Positions 31,179 through 41,248 are shown, numbered from the stretch's first letter. The stretch: 64,000 nucleotides of DNA from Nocardioides sp. Root682 (GCF_001427795.1 NZ_LMHJ01000001.1:543773-607772); one strand, 5' to 3'. A program made the numbers and translations. The notes: generated by a model not told the origin, from the letters alone.

Positions 31179-32591
31179 ATGGCGGACGTGATCGTGATCG
31201 GCAGCGGGCCCAACGGGCTCTCCGCTGCACTGACCCTGGCCCGGGCCGGAGCCGACGTCACCGTGCTCGAGGCGAATGACGAGATCGGGGGCGGCACCCG
31301 GACGGTCCAGCCGTTCGGCGACGGGCTGCTCGTCGACCACTGTGCCGCCATCCACCCGATGGCGCACCAGTCCCCCGCCCTGGCCGGGCTCGACGCCCAC
31401 GGCCTGCGGTGGGCGTGGCCCGAGATCGACGCGGCCCACCCGCTCGACGACGGCCCGGCCGCGCTCCTGCACCGCTCCGTCGAGGAGACCGCAGCCGGTC
31501 TCGGGCGCGACGGGCGGCGGTGGAAGCGGCTGTTCGGGGCGCCGTCGCGTGCCTACGACCGCCTCGCGCCCGACATCCTCGGACCGGTGGTCCATGTCCC
31601 CCGCCACCCGCTGCTCATGGGTCGCTTCGGTGCACCGACCGTGCTGCCGGCCGCACTGCTCGCGCGTTTCTTCCGCACCGAGCAGGCGCGCGCCCTCTTC
31701 CTGGGCACCACTGCGCACTCGATGCGTCCGCTGACCGAGGTCGTCTCGTCGGCGATCGGCGTGGGCATCCTGACCGCCGGTCACCACGACGGCTGGGCCG
31801 TCGCGGTGGGCGGCACCCAGTCGATCACCACCGCGATGGCATCCGCCCTGGTCGGCCTCGGCGGGAAGATCGAGACCGGGGTCCGGGTCTCCTCGCTCAC
31901 CCAGCTGCCGCGCGCCGACGCCGTACTGCTGAACCTCTCCCCCACCGCCGCGCTCGACCTGTACGGCGACCTCCTGCCCGCCGGCACCCGGCGGTCGTAC
32001 CGCAAGCACACCCATGGCACGGCGGCGTTCAAGGTCGACTTCGCCGTCGAGGGCGGCGTCCCGTGGCGCGACCCGCAGGTCGGCCACGCGGGGACGGTGC
32101 ACCTCTCCGGAGGCCCCGCCGAGATCATCGCCAACGAGCGGACGGTCGCCGACGGGCGGTTGCCCGAGCGCCCGTTCGTGCTGGTCGGCCAGCAGTACGT
32201 CGCGGATCCGTCCCGCTCTCGCGGCGACGTGCACCCGGTCTACAGCTATGCCCACGTGCCGACCGGGTACGACGGCGACGCCACCGAGGCGATCACCGCC
32301 CAGATCGAGCGCTTCGCGCCCGGCTTCCGCGAGCGGATCGTGGACCAGCACGTCACCACACCCGCACAGTTCACGGCCAGCAACGCCAACTACGTCTCCG
32401 GCGACATCCTCACCGGGGCCAAGACCCCGGGCGCGCTGCTGTTCGGCCCGCGCCCCGGCCGCAACCCGTACCGGACCGGTGTTCGTGGGGTCTACCTGTG
32501 CTCAGCGGCCGCACCTCCGGGACCCGGCGCTCACGGCATGGTCGGCTACCGGGCGGCGCAGCTCGCGATCCGCGACCTCCACCTCGGCTGA
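31179..32591 (+). CDS. CrtI-like NAD(P)/FAD-dependent oxidoreductase
   Basis: A 470-residue flavoprotein of the phytoene desaturase-like class. The N-terminus carries VIVIGSGPNGLSAALTLARAGADVTVLE, the FAD-binding fold with its terminal acidic residue (read here in two parts), and the C-terminus the GVYLCSAAAPPGPGAHGM block that closes the FAD site. No carotenoid genes lie nearby, so a role in carotenoid synthesis is not supported; related proteins act on other isoprenoids or have unknown substrates. Monocistronic, with convergent neighbour 35 bp away. Confidence 0.85.
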   Translation: MADVIVIGSGPNGLSAALTLARAGADVTVLEANDEIGGGTRTVQPFGDGLLVDHCAAIHPMAHQSPALAGLDAHGLRWAWPEIDAAHPLDDGPAALLHRSVEETAAGLGRDGRRWKRLFGAPSRAYDRLAPDILGPVVHVPRHPLLMGRFGAPTVLPAALLARFFRTEQARALFLGTTAHSMRPLTEVVSSAIGVGILTAGHHDGWAVAVGGTQSITTAMASALVGLGGKIETGVRVSSLTQLPRADAVLLNLSPTAALDLYGDLLPAGTRRSYRKHTHGTAAFKVDFAVEGGVPWRDPQVGHAGTVHLSGGPAEIIANERTVADGRLPERPFVLVGQQYVADPSRSRGDVHPVYSYAHVPTGYDGDATEAITAQIERFAPGFRERIVDQHVTTPAQFTASNANYVSGDILTGAKTPGALLFGPRPGRNPYRTGVRGVYLCSAAAPPGPGAHGMVGYRAAQLAIRDLHLG

Positions 32592-32626
32592 CCCGCGACC
32601 GCAGGCGCCCCGACCGGGTCAGCGCG

Positions 32627-32848
32627 TCAGCGCGTCGAGAGCAGGAAGAACGCGACGGCGACGAAGACGCCCGCCACCACCTGGCAGGTGGTGGCGCCGC
32701 GCCTGAGCACGGCGATCCGCTGCGCCCGCTCCTCGCCCTGGATCGCGTCGACGACGAGCGTGTTGACGTGGGACCTGCCCCACGCACCCAACGGGAAGAG
32801 GAAGCAGCCGATGGCCAGGCAGGTCAGGGCGTCCAGGATGCTGCTCAC
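32627..32848 (-). CDS. Small two-helix membrane protein at the end of the mce operon
   Basis: A 73-residue protein with two membrane helices (about 5-23 and 50-70) joined by a polar loop with VDAIQGEERAQRIAVLRRG. No family was recognised. The GTG start at 32848 overlaps the stop of the PpiC-type gene by 4 nt (GTGA), which is strong evidence that it is real and translated as the last gene of the Mce operon. It may be an accessory subunit of the transporter. Confidence 0.65.
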   Translation of the reverse strand: MSSILDALTCLAIGCFLFPLGAWGRSHVNTLVVDAIQGEERAQRIAVLRRGATTCQVVAGVFVAVAFFLLSTR

Positions 32849-33864
32849 TGCTCTGCTCCCGCCTGCTGGTCCCCGAGGGGTTGCTGCCACGCCGTGACGT
32901 CGTAGGGGTCGCTCGGACGGTAGACCGCCTCGTAGCGGACCCCCGCCTTGCGGATCTGGCCCTCGAGCCACTCGCTCCAGAGCGCCTGGGTCCGCTCGCT
33001 CACGAGCACGGCACGGAGCTCGTCGCGCACGCGGGCGAGGGTCGCAGGTGCGGACGGTCGCACGCGGCTCACGACGCCGACGTTCCATCCCTGGCTGGCC
33101 TCCACGGGCCCGTAGGCCTTGCCTGCGCGCGTGCGGAAGACCGCGTCGGCGACGTCCGGGAGCAGGTCGGCGCGGGACACGGCGCCGAGCCGACCGCCGT
33201 CCTCGCGGGTGGCGGCGTCGATGCTGATCCGGCGGGCCAGCGCGTCGACGTCGGCGCCGCGGTCGAGTTCCGACCGCACGTCCTGGGCCTCGGCCCGGCT
33301 CTCGACGACGATGTTGCTGACGACCCGTCGCTCCGGGGTGCCGAGGTCGGCTCTCCGCTCGTCGAACGCTGCCGCCACCTCGGCGTCACTCACGGTGACC
33401 TCGCCGGCGACCGCAGCCAGCAGCTTGCGCAGCTCGAGCTGGCGCCGGACCTCCTCGACGACGGCGTCCTCGGAGGTGTTGACGTTGCCGAGCGAGTCGA
33501 CGAACTGGTCGCGGTCACCCTCGAAACGGCTCTCGATGAACGCGGTGACGGCCTCGTCGACCTCGGCGTCGCTCACCTCGATCCCGGCCTCCTCGACGGC
33601 CCTGTCGAGGACCACGCTGATCGCCATCGACTTCGCGGCCTGGCGGCGGAAGTCGTCGAGCGCCTCGTCGTCAAGCGGCTCCTGGATCCCGTAGAGCGCC
33701 CGCAGCGAGTCGTTGCGGGCGTCCAGCTCGTCCACGCTCACGACCTCGTCGCCGACCCGGAAGGCGGTGCCGTCGGGTGCGTCGTCGCTCCACGGGCGCC
33801 AGGCCAGCAGGCCTGCAGCGACCACGGCCAGGACGGCGACCACGATGGCGATCTTCTGCTTCAT
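32845..33864 (-). CDS. Membrane-anchored PpiC/SurA-type peptidyl-prolyl isomerase
   Basis: A 339-residue foldase with one N-terminal anchor helix (residues 5-23), a SurA_N-like helical chaperone region (about 40-170, rich in acidic residues) and a PpiC parvulin domain (about 185-290: RRVVSNIVVESRAEAQDVRSEL, GGRLGAVSRADLLPDVADAVF). It faces the outside of the membrane and likely helps fold exported partners. It starts on the last base of the RND gene stop (TGATG), inside an Mce operon, so the MCE proteins or the RND exporter are the probable clients. Such a foldase is not part of the textbook mycobacterial mce operon. Confidence 0.85.
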   Translation of the reverse strand: MKQKIAIVVAVLAVVAAGLLAWRPWSDDAPDGTAFRVGDEVVSVDELDARNDSLRALYGIQEPLDDEALDDFRRQAAKSMAISVVLDRAVEEAGIEVSDAEVDEAVTAFIESRFEGDRDQFVDSLGNVNTSEDAVVEEVRRQLELRKLLAAVAGEVTVSDAEVAAAFDERRADLGTPERRVVSNIVVESRAEAQDVRSELDRGADVDALARRISIDAATREDGGRLGAVSRADLLPDVADAVFRTRAGKAYGPVEASQGWNVGVVSRVRPSAPATLARVRDELRAVLVSERTQALWSEWLEGQIRKAGVRYEAVYRPSDPYDVTAWQQPLGDQQAGAEQ

Positions 33865-36185
33865 CACACCTTCTCCAGGACCTTGGGTACGAGTGGGGCT
33901 GCAGGCACCTCGTCGTCGGAGGCCTCGGGTGCCACGTCGGCCGGTGCCTCCGGCAGCAGCGCCCACACCAGCAGGCGGGAGGTGCCGAGCGCGACCGCGA
34001 CGGTGAGGGCGAGCAGCAGGCCGAATCCGCGGATCAGGCCGAGGTCGGAGACGACCAGGACGGCATAGCCGGTGGCGGACGCGGCTGCCGCGAGGTCCAC
34101 GGCGCGGCCGATCCGCGGGTCACCCCGCCGCTGCCCGAGCGCGAGCAGCACGGTGAACTCGCAGGCCACCGCCGCCGTCAGCGAGCCGAGGCCCGCTGTC
34201 ATCGGGGTCAGCGAGGCGCCGGTGACGGCCATCCCGAGCGCGACCAGTCCCGATGCGGTGGCGGCCGACGCCATCGCGACCAGCGCGACCCGGTGGTCGC
34301 GGAGCAGCAGGAGCAGCGCGGCCCCGGCAGCGAAGATCCCGAGCAGGGCCCCGAGCAGGCGCTCGTCGTCCATCGCCTCCTGGGCAGAGACCGCGACCAT
34401 CGGCAACCCGGCCACCTCGACCTCCACGCCGTCCGGTGCGGTCGCCGCCACGCCGTCGAGGTAGGTGCGCAGCACCTGGAGGCGGTCCACGTCGCGCAGG
34501 TCGACGCCGTAGGTCATCACGGCCATCTGCCGGTCCGCGCTGACCACGCTCGAGGCGAGGTAGGCCGGGAGCAGCCGCATCGCCGCGTCCACCTCGGACG
34601 GCGCCGGCTCGACGCCGAGGAAGGACAGCACGTCCGCCGGCGACAGGACTGCGCTGAGCTCGTCCCCGTGCTGGGCGATGACGTCGCGCCGGGTCTGGCT
34701 CATCCAGGCGAAGGTCGCGGGGTCGAGGACGTCGTCGCCGCGGACGACGAGCGCGACCTCGCCCGACGCGCCGACGACGCGCTCGACCGCACGCGCGTCG
34801 TCGTACTCCCCGAGCCCGTCGGCGAGCGCGGTGAAGTCGGACTGCAGGGCGAGCGACGGGAACAACGCCCAGCCGACCGCGGCGGCGAGGACGGGGACGA
34901 CGAGCAGCGCCCGGCGGTCGCGTCGGCGGACCGAGCGGGCGCGTGCCGACGGCAGTGGTACGACGTCGCCGGCCGCCTCCTGCGGACCCCAGTGGTGCAC
35001 CGCCAGCGAGGCCAGCACGGTGACGGTCAGCCCGATCGCGAGGCTGACGCCGAGGTCGGCCACTGCGGGCACGGGCGCGATCGCGAGCGCCGCGAAGCCG
35101 GCCGCGGAGGCGAGCGCCGCGGCCAGCACCGTACGGCGCCCGGCGCCCCGGTGCAGGTAGGTCATGAAGTCCGAGCCGATGCCGAGCAGCACCGGCAGGA
35201 AGGCGACGGCGGTGAGCGCGAGGGGGCGGCCCACCCATCCGGCCACCGACAGGGTGGCTCCGGTGCCGAGCAGGGTCGCCACCAACGGCAACAGGCGGAA
35301 CCGGCGACGGGTCCAGCTCGTGAGGAGGAACCACGCGCCGACGGCGATCACGGCGATGCCCCCTAGCAGCGGGACCTCGTGCCGGACCTGCTCCCCCAAC
35401 GCGGCCACGACGGCCGGGATGCCGGTGACCGTCGTGCGCCGGGCGTCGACGTCGCTCTCCCGCACGACGGCGTCGATCGCGGCGACGAGGTCCTCGGTGT
35501 CGCTCTGGGACAGCGACGGGTCGGGACGGACGAGGACAGCGACCGCGTCGGGCCGCGGCACGAGGAAGTCCCACTGGGGCCGGGGGTCGCCCTCGTCGTT
35601 GAAGATGACCCGGTTGACGAAGGTCTGGTTGTGCAGGGTCGGCAGCCCGCCGGGCATGCCACGGGCGAGCAGGGCGGAGTAGCGCTCGTCGAAGTCGCGC
35701 GTCGCCCGGCTGCCGGCCGCGGCGACCTCCCTGGCGGACGCGCCGGCCTCCTTCGCCTCGGCCTCGGCCCTGGCGCGCAGCCCGTCGCGGTAGCCCCCGA
35801 GCTCCGCGAGCAGGTCCTGGGCCTGTCCGGCGATCTGGTTGAGCACGGTGCCCGGCCCGTAGACCGCCTTGACGTCGGGCAGCGCCGCCAGCTCACCCTC
35901 GAGCTGCAGCAGGGCCGGCAGGTTCTCCTTGAGCAGCAGCCCGCCCGGCTCCGCGGACTCGAGGAGCACGACGACGGGGTCCCCGCCGAACTGCTCGGCC
36001 ATCTCCGCGGTCGCCCGTACGACGCGGTCGTCGCGCGGCACGAACTCGTCGACGCCGGTCTCGACCTCCACCCGCGTGATCCCGACGCCCATCAGGGCGA
36101 GCAGCGCCAGCACGCCGAGTGCCGCGGCCACCCCGGGCAGGTGGCGTGGCGTCGGTGTCCTCCGGACGTCGGGAGTGCGCATCAC
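33864..36185 (-). CDS. RND-superfamily (MmpL/HAE3-type) exporter
   Basis: A 773-residue protein with 12 predicted membrane helices in two halves. Each half has one helix, a large extracellular domain, then five helices: first loop about 40-270 (VETGVDEFVPRDDRVV), second about 430-590 (LQSDFTALADGLGEYDDA). The helix-4-type motif GIGSDFMTYL in the first half is the proton-relay region of RND lipid exporters; the second half has the degenerate ACEFTVLLALG. The GTG start overlaps the MceF stop (GTGA). Being inside the mce operon, it probably moves the same lipid class as the MCE proteins. Confidence 0.85.
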   Translation of the reverse strand: MMRTPDVRRTPTPRHLPGVAAALGVLALLALMGVGITRVEVETGVDEFVPRDDRVVRATAEMAEQFGGDPVVVLLESAEPGGLLLKENLPALLQLEGELAALPDVKAVYGPGTVLNQIAGQAQDLLAELGGYRDGLRARAEAEAKEAGASAREVAAAGSRATRDFDERYSALLARGMPGGLPTLHNQTFVNRVIFNDEGDPRPQWDFLVPRPDAVAVLVRPDPSLSQSDTEDLVAAIDAVVRESDVDARRTTVTGIPAVVAALGEQVRHEVPLLGGIAVIAVGAWFLLTSWTRRRFRLLPLVATLLGTGATLSVAGWVGRPLALTAVAFLPVLLGIGSDFMTYLHRGAGRRTVLAAALASAAGFAALAIAPVPAVADLGVSLAIGLTVTVLASLAVHHWGPQEAAGDVVPLPSARARSVRRRDRRALLVVPVLAAAVGWALFPSLALQSDFTALADGLGEYDDARAVERVVGASGEVALVVRGDDVLDPATFAWMSQTRRDVIAQHGDELSAVLSPADVLSFLGVEPAPSEVDAAMRLLPAYLASSVVSADRQMAVMTYGVDLRDVDRLQVLRTYLDGVAATAPDGVEVEVAGLPMVAVSAQEAMDDERLLGALLGIFAAGAALLLLLRDHRVALVAMASAATASGLVALGMAVTGASLTPMTAGLGSLTAAVACEFTVLLALGQRRGDPRIGRAVDLAAAASATGYAVLVVSDLGLIRGFGLLLALTVAVALGTSRLLVWALLPEAPADVAPEASDDEVPAAPLVPKVLEKV

Positions 36186-37471
36186 GGCATCGGGTCCTCG
36201 ACGATGCGCGGGTACTCACCGGTGAACTCGGCCGGGTCGTTGTGGGTGCCGGGCGACGGGTACGGGTTGTACATCGTCGTCGGGCTGGCGCCGACCGGGA
36301 GGTTGAGCGAGCTGAGGCCGAGGATCGGCTTGACCCGGGCGATCGGCCCGTTCTTGTCCGACGACCCGACGAATCCGGTGAAGTTGGTCCAGTAGGACAC
36401 CAGGTCGCGCCCGTAGGGCTTGAGGTAGGCGAGCATCGGGTTGAGGTCGGCGAGGTTGACCTGCAGGGTCGCGAACAGCGGGCTCACGGCCTCCTGCAGG
36501 GGACTCAGCCGGCTCAGCGTGGCCGGCGCCCGGTCCAGGGTGGTGTCCAGCGAGGGCAGCATGCGGCGCAGGTCCTCGGTCGTCGCAGGCAGCTCGAGCA
36601 GGGCAGCGCTGAGGTCCGGGGACGCCTTGCGCAGGTTGCGCGTCACCGTGCCCAGGGGCGTGGTCAGGGTGGCCAGGCTGCCGCTCGCCCGCTCCGTGGT
36701 GACCAGCAACGACGGGAGCAACCGCATGATCGCCCTGACGTCCTCCTCGTGCCCGGCCGTCACGGCCGTGAGGGTCTGCGCGTCGCGGGTGAGGTCGACG
36801 ATCCGGCCCTGCTGGGTGTCGAGCGCGTCCAGCACCGTGGTTGAGGACTGCACCAGGGCCCGCAGGTCGTCGGACTGCTCCGCGAGCGCCTCGAGCGCTC
36901 CGGCGTTCTCTCCGAGGTCACCCAGGCCCGTGAGCACGGCGTCGACGTCCTCGCGGGTCTCCGCGGTCGCCGTACCACCCGAGCGGATCAGGCCCGACAG
37001 GTCCTTGCGGGTGGTCGCGTCGAGGCTGGTGAGCACGTCGTTGAGCTGCACGCTGCCGCGTGCGGCGGTCGTCGGCAGGGTCGCGCCGTCGTCGTACGCC
37101 GGGCCGTCTCCGTCAACGATCTCGAGGTAGGTCTCCTCGATCATCGTCTTGTTGCGGACGGTGATGACGGCACCCTCGTGGAGCGGGACGGCCTGCTCGT
37201 CGAGGTCGAGCGTGACCATCGCCTTGTCGCCCTCCACCTCGATCCGTTCGACCGCACCGACCTCGACGCCGGCGATGCGGACGTCGGACTGGAAGACGAG
37301 GTTGTCGACGTCGTCGTACGGCACGGTGACCTGGTAGCCGGCCTTCGACAGCAGCGGCAGCTTGCCGCCCGCCTGGAGCCACAGGAAGCTGACGATCGTC
37401 GCGCAGGCAACGACGAAGGCGACCAGGGTGAGGCCGCGCAGCTTCGGGACGGCCTGGTGGGGAATGCGCAT
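36182..37471 (-). CDS. mceF: MCE-family protein (MceF position)
   Basis: A 429-residue MCE protein: one N-terminal membrane helix (residues 13-33), the MlaD/MCE beta-barrel domain (about 43-120, VTVPYDDVDNLVFQSDVRIAGVEVG), then a long helical rod (about 140-330) and a C-terminal Pro/Asn-rich tail. Six different MCE subunits are expected to make a hexameric tube that carries lipids between envelope layers. There is no lipobox. Last of six MCE genes, it starts within one base of the MceE stop. Confidence 0.9.
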   Translation of the reverse strand: MRIPHQAVPKLRGLTLVAFVVACATIVSFLWLQAGGKLPLLSKAGYQVTVPYDDVDNLVFQSDVRIAGVEVGAVERIEVEGDKAMVTLDLDEQAVPLHEGAVITVRNKTMIEETYLEIVDGDGPAYDDGATLPTTAARGSVQLNDVLTSLDATTRKDLSGLIRSGGTATAETREDVDAVLTGLGDLGENAGALEALAEQSDDLRALVQSSTTVLDALDTQQGRIVDLTRDAQTLTAVTAGHEEDVRAIMRLLPSLLVTTERASGSLATLTTPLGTVTRNLRKASPDLSAALLELPATTEDLRRMLPSLDTTLDRAPATLSRLSPLQEAVSPLFATLQVNLADLNPMLAYLKPYGRDLVSYWTNFTGFVGSSDKNGPIARVKPILGLSSLNLPVGASPTTMYNPYPSPGTHNDPAEFTGEYPRIVEDPMP

Positions 37472-38688
37472 CAGCCGAGTCCTCCGACCGTTTCGGGCGA
37501 GAGCTGGAAGAGCCCTCGCAGGATCCCGCGATTGGCGTCGCGGAGGCTGACGACCGAGTTCGTGTTGTAGACGAACGCGGCGACGTCGTCGAGCCGGGGC
37601 ACGAGCATCTGGGTGAGCGGCCGGGCGTCCGCGCTCAGCGGCCGCAGGTCGCCGACGATCGTGCGCAGGTCGGGCGCGGCGGCGCGCAGGTCGCTGACCA
37701 CCGGGCCTGCCTTCTCCAGCACCGGCTCGGCCTCGCGGATGAAGTCGTCCAGCTCGTCGACACTGCCGTTGAAGCTCTTGAGCGCCCCGGGGAGCTCGTC
37801 GCTGGCCGCGCGGACGTCGGCCAGCGTCGGGTCGAGCTGGTTGGCCAGCTGTACGACGCTGCTCGACGTCGACCGCAGCTCGCGCGAGAGCTCGGGCAGC
37901 TGGGCCAGGGTGGCGTCGAGGTTGTCCCGCTCCCCCGACAGCGTGCCCAGCGTGACGTTCAGCGACGTCGCCATCCGTTCCAGACGTACGTCATTCCTGC
38001 CCGCCGCCTCCGAGACGTCGGCGAGCGCGTTGACCAGCCGGGCCAGGCTCTTGCGCCGGGTCGCCAGCCGGTCCATTACCGGCTGGAGCTGTTCGAGCAG
38101 CTCGTTGGTCCGGTCGAGGCCCGCCGGCAGCTGCTTCGGTGCGTTGACCAGCGCGACGTCCGACTCGGCGAACAGCGAGCTCATCGCGGCCTGGGTGTTG
38201 GAGTCCAGGTGCGCGAGGACGTCGTCGACCTGGACGGGCGAGACCGTGCGGTCGGCCGTGATCGTGTCGCCGTCCTCCATCGCCTTCGCGTCGGGGGTGC
38301 CGGGGCTGATCTCGACGTACATGTCGTTGAGGGGGCTCTTGGGCCGCAGCAGCACCTGCGCGTCGTCGTGCACCACCTGGCCGTTGTCGATCCGCAGCTC
38401 GAGGCGCGCCATGCCGTCCTCGGTGATCCCCGCTGAGCGGATGTCGCCCACCTGGACGCCCGCGATCCGGACCTCCTGGCCGTTGCCGGGGCTGACAGCG
38501 GCCGCCTCGTCGAGCTCGACGTAGAGCGTGTAGCGGTCCTCCCACGGCGGGTTGAACCGCTGGTTGGCGAGGAAGTAGCCGCCCACCGCGGCGCCGAGCG
38601 CGACCAGGACCGCGTACGCGACCAGGTTGCGGGCCAGGCCGGGCTCGCTGCGGGCCCGCTCGAAGAACTTGGTCAGGGAGCGCCTCAT
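37471..38688 (-). CDS. mceE: MCE-family protein (MceE position)
   Basis: A 405-residue MCE protein with an anchor helix (about 20-42), the MCE domain (about 53-130, VELDEAAAVSPGNGQEVRIAG) and a helical rod of heptad-like repeats up to residue 370. In mycobacteria MceE is a lipoprotein; this one has no cysteine near the N-terminus and cannot be lipidated there. The ATG at 38688 has GGAG 7 nt upstream and shares a base with the MceD stop; a GTG one codon earlier is the alternative. Confidence 0.9.
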   Translation of the reverse strand: MRRSLTKFFERARSEPGLARNLVAYAVLVALGAAVGGYFLANQRFNPPWEDRYTLYVELDEAAAVSPGNGQEVRIAGVQVGDIRSAGITEDGMARLELRIDNGQVVHDDAQVLLRPKSPLNDMYVEISPGTPDAKAMEDGDTITADRTVSPVQVDDVLAHLDSNTQAAMSSLFAESDVALVNAPKQLPAGLDRTNELLEQLQPVMDRLATRRKSLARLVNALADVSEAAGRNDVRLERMATSLNVTLGTLSGERDNLDATLAQLPELSRELRSTSSSVVQLANQLDPTLADVRAASDELPGALKSFNGSVDELDDFIREAEPVLEKAGPVVSDLRAAAPDLRTIVGDLRPLSADARPLTQMLVPRLDDVAAFVYNTNSVVSLRDANRGILRGLFQLSPETVGGLG

Positions 38689-40016
38689 CACCGGTCTCCG
38701 TCCACGATGCTGTTGAGCAGCTGCTCGAGGCTGATCGGCAGCCCGGCCAGCGACCCGGGACCGGTGCCGGGCATGAACGAGATCATCGAGCCGTTCTGGT
38801 CGGTCATGTTGGCCTGGGTGAGGTTGGCGAACATGTAGCCCGTCTCCTTGTAGAGCGGCCGATCGGCGCCGCCGCCGGCGTACTCACCGGTGCCGTGCCA
38901 CGGCGAGGTGAGCTGGTCCAGGACCGGGCCGTTGATGCGGTCGAGCACCGGTCCCTCCAGGTTGTCGATGGTGGCGTCGAGGTCGCGGCTGATCGGGATC
39001 AGTGCGGTGACCAGCGGGCGGGCGTCGCGGAGCACCCCGCGCAGGTCGCGGACGACGGGCCGGGCCCGGGCGAGGACCGGGTCGGCGTGGTCGAGCAGCC
39101 GGGCCAGCTCCTGGACCGACGGCCGCGCCGGGTCCGCGGTGTCCTCCAGCGAGGTGAGGACGCCGTCGAGGCTGTCCAGCAGGGTCGCGGTCTCGTCGAG
39201 GCTCGACGGCATGGTGCGGGCCGCCTCGGCGATGTCGTTGCGCCGGGACTCGAGCACCTTCGCGGTGGTCGCGAGGTCCTCGACGGTCTCCCCGAGGCGG
39301 GCGTTCTCCGAGGACAGGACGGTCGAGGCGTTCTCGCCCCCGTCGACGAGGGCGGACAGGTCGCTCTCGGGCGACGTGCCCTGCAGCGCCCGCAGCACCT
39401 CGTCGACCGAGCGGAGCGTGCCGGGCGCGGACTCCATCAGGTCGCGCAGTGCTCGGGTGCCGTCGGCCTCGAGCGTCGCGTCGAGCGCCTTGGTGCTGCT
39501 GCGCACGCCCTGGCGGGCGTCGGAGGCGAAGGCACTGGCGACGCCGTCGAGCTCGACCGGCAGCTCGGTCCGCTCCACCGGGATCGTCCCGGTGAACTCG
39601 CCCCGCCGGCCGCCGGGGACGATCTCGACGTAGTAGTTGCCGCCGAGCAGCGTGGTCGGGCGCACCCGCGCCGACGGCGCCGTCCCCATCGCCTTGCGCG
39701 CGTCCTCGTCGACCTTCACCTCGACGGTGGTCATCCCGTCCTCGTCCTCGACGGAGCGGACCACGCCGATCTCGATGCCCGACATCTTCACGTCGGACAC
39801 CGAGCTGCGCAGCCGGTGCGCCTCGGTGAACTGGATCTGGACGCTGTCACCGGGGCGCAGCATCGCTGCCAGCTGGGCCTTCTGGAACAGCAGCGCACCG
39901 GACACGGCCGCCACCGCGACGAAGATCCTGCCCAGCTGCAGGGTCGTCAGGCGGGGCCGGCGCGGTCCGCGCTTCGCGGGGCTCCGTCGTCTCGAGGTCG
40001 TCGACATCGTCCTCAC
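38688..40016 (-). CDS. mceD: MCE-family protein (MceD position)
   Basis: A 442-residue MCE protein. A strongly basic N-terminus (RRRSPAKRGPRRPR) precedes the anchor helix (about 29-46). The MCE domain follows (about 55-135, IQFTEAHRLRSSVSDVKMSG), then the helical rod and a C-terminal segment with NLTQANMTDQNGSMISFMPG. The GTG at 40016 overlaps the MceC stop (GTGA); an ATG three codons later is possible. Confidence 0.9.
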   Translation of the reverse strand: MRTMSTTSRRRSPAKRGPRRPRLTTLQLGRIFVAVAAVSGALLFQKAQLAAMLRPGDSVQIQFTEAHRLRSSVSDVKMSGIEIGVVRSVEDEDGMTTVEVKVDEDARKAMGTAPSARVRPTTLLGGNYYVEIVPGGRRGEFTGTIPVERTELPVELDGVASAFASDARQGVRSSTKALDATLEADGTRALRDLMESAPGTLRSVDEVLRALQGTSPESDLSALVDGGENASTVLSSENARLGETVEDLATTAKVLESRRNDIAEAARTMPSSLDETATLLDSLDGVLTSLEDTADPARPSVQELARLLDHADPVLARARPVVRDLRGVLRDARPLVTALIPISRDLDATIDNLEGPVLDRINGPVLDQLTSPWHGTGEYAGGGADRPLYKETGYMFANLTQANMTDQNGSMISFMPGTGPGSLAGLPISLEQLLNSIVDGDR

Positions 40017-41248
40017 CAGGTCTCTCCGGGAGCGGGGTACGGGTCACGGGTCGCCGAGCCGGGTACGCCGACCGACTCCGCGCCGGGCAGCAGCAGGATC
40101 CGCAGCCAGTGGCCGGCGCTGTCACCGCTCGCGAGGGCGCCGGCGGCGTTCGTGTGGAAGTAGGCGATGTCCTCCGCGTAGTCGCCGACCACGCTCGCGA
40201 CCGGAGCGCCGTTGCTCGCCGTCCTGAGCAGCTGGTGGGCGAGCGGGCGGGCGTCGGAGACCAACCGGTCCAGGGCGACGACACCCGTCGCGGCGTCCTC
40301 GTTGACGTCGGGGACCTTGCCCAGCGGCGGGACCGCCTCACGGAGGAAAGCCCTGAGGTCCGGCGTCGAGCGACCCAGTGCGGTGGCGCCGGGCCGGACC
40401 TGGCGCATCGCGACCGCCAGGTCGGCGAGCGGGGTGTCGAGCCCGGACAGCGCCGAGTGCGCGGCGTCGAGGGTGTCGGGCGCCTGGTCGAGGGAGGCCC
40501 GGACCTGGTTGCCGTCGTCGGCAGCGAAGGCGTCGGCGGTCACCGCCATCTCGTCGATGAGGGCGGCGAGCTCCTCGTCGCGGGTCGCCATCCGGCCGCT
40601 GAGGCGGTCCGCCGAGATGAGCAGGTCCTCCAGCGGTGCTCCCTTGCCTGCTGCCAGCGCCCTGGAGACCTCGCCGGTCGAGGCGAGGATCTCCGGCGCG
40701 CTGCGGGTGAAGGAGTGCAGATCCTCGCCGTGTCCGATCATCCCGCCGCCGAGGTTCTGCAGCGCGGTGGCCGCCTCGGCACGGGTCTTCTCGTCGAAGG
40801 TGTCGAGCAGCTCGTTGACGTCCTCGGCCTTGACGGTCTGCTCGGCCGGGATGGTCGCGTCCGACCGGAGCGCGCCCGTCGACGGGTCACCGGGGTCGAG
40901 GGTCACGAACTTCTGGCCCAGCCCGGACCGGTCCGAGATCCGCGCCGCCTGCGCGTTCTCGTAGAGCTTGGTGTCCGGGTCGTCGAGCTTCAGCACGGCG
41001 ACGGCGTGGCCGTCCTCGAGCCGCAGGTCCTCGACGTAGCCGACCCGGTTGCCCGCGATCCGTACGTCGTCGCCGGTGTTGAGACCACTGAGGTCCTCGA
41101 ACGCGACCCGGACCTCGCGACGCTCGGCGAGCGGCATGCCGTGCGTGGAGTTGAGGCCGAAGACCACGGCGCCACCGAACAGCACGAGCACCGCCGTACC
41201 GATGCCCAGCGGGCTGCGCAGCCAGGAGAACAGGGCGTTGTCGGTCAT
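40013..41248 (-). CDS. mceC: MCE-family protein (MceC position)
   Basis: A 411-residue MCE protein with an anchor helix (about 15-33), MCE domain (about 45-125, VAFEDLSGLNTGDDVRIAGNRVG) and helical rod (about 145-340). The ATG at 41248 is preceded by GGAGGGAAGTGAC, a strong ribosome binding site, and lies 1 nt past the MceB stop. Part of the hexameric lipid conduit encoded by this operon. Confidence 0.9.
   Translation of the reverse strand: MTDNALFSWLRSPLGIGTAVLVLFGGAVVFGLNSTHGMPLAERREVRVAFEDLSGLNTGDDVRIAGNRVGYVEDLRLEDGHAVAVLKLDDPDTKLYENAQAARISDRSGLGQKFVTLDPGDPSTGALRSDATIPAEQTVKAEDVNELLDTFDEKTRAEAATALQNLGGGMIGHGEDLHSFTRSAPEILASTGEVSRALAAGKGAPLEDLLISADRLSGRMATRDEELAALIDEMAVTADAFAADDGNQVRASLDQAPDTLDAAHSALSGLDTPLADLAVAMRQVRPGATALGRSTPDLRAFLREAVPPLGKVPDVNEDAATGVVALDRLVSDARPLAHQLLRTASNGAPVASVVGDYAEDIAYFHTNAAGALASGDSAGHWLRILLLPGAESVGVPGSATRDPYPAPGETW

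Noticed and set aside
31179..32591. Carotenoid biosynthesis gene (phytoene desaturase)
   Set aside because: The fold fits, but no phytoene synthase or other crt gene is present, so a carotenoid role is not claimed.
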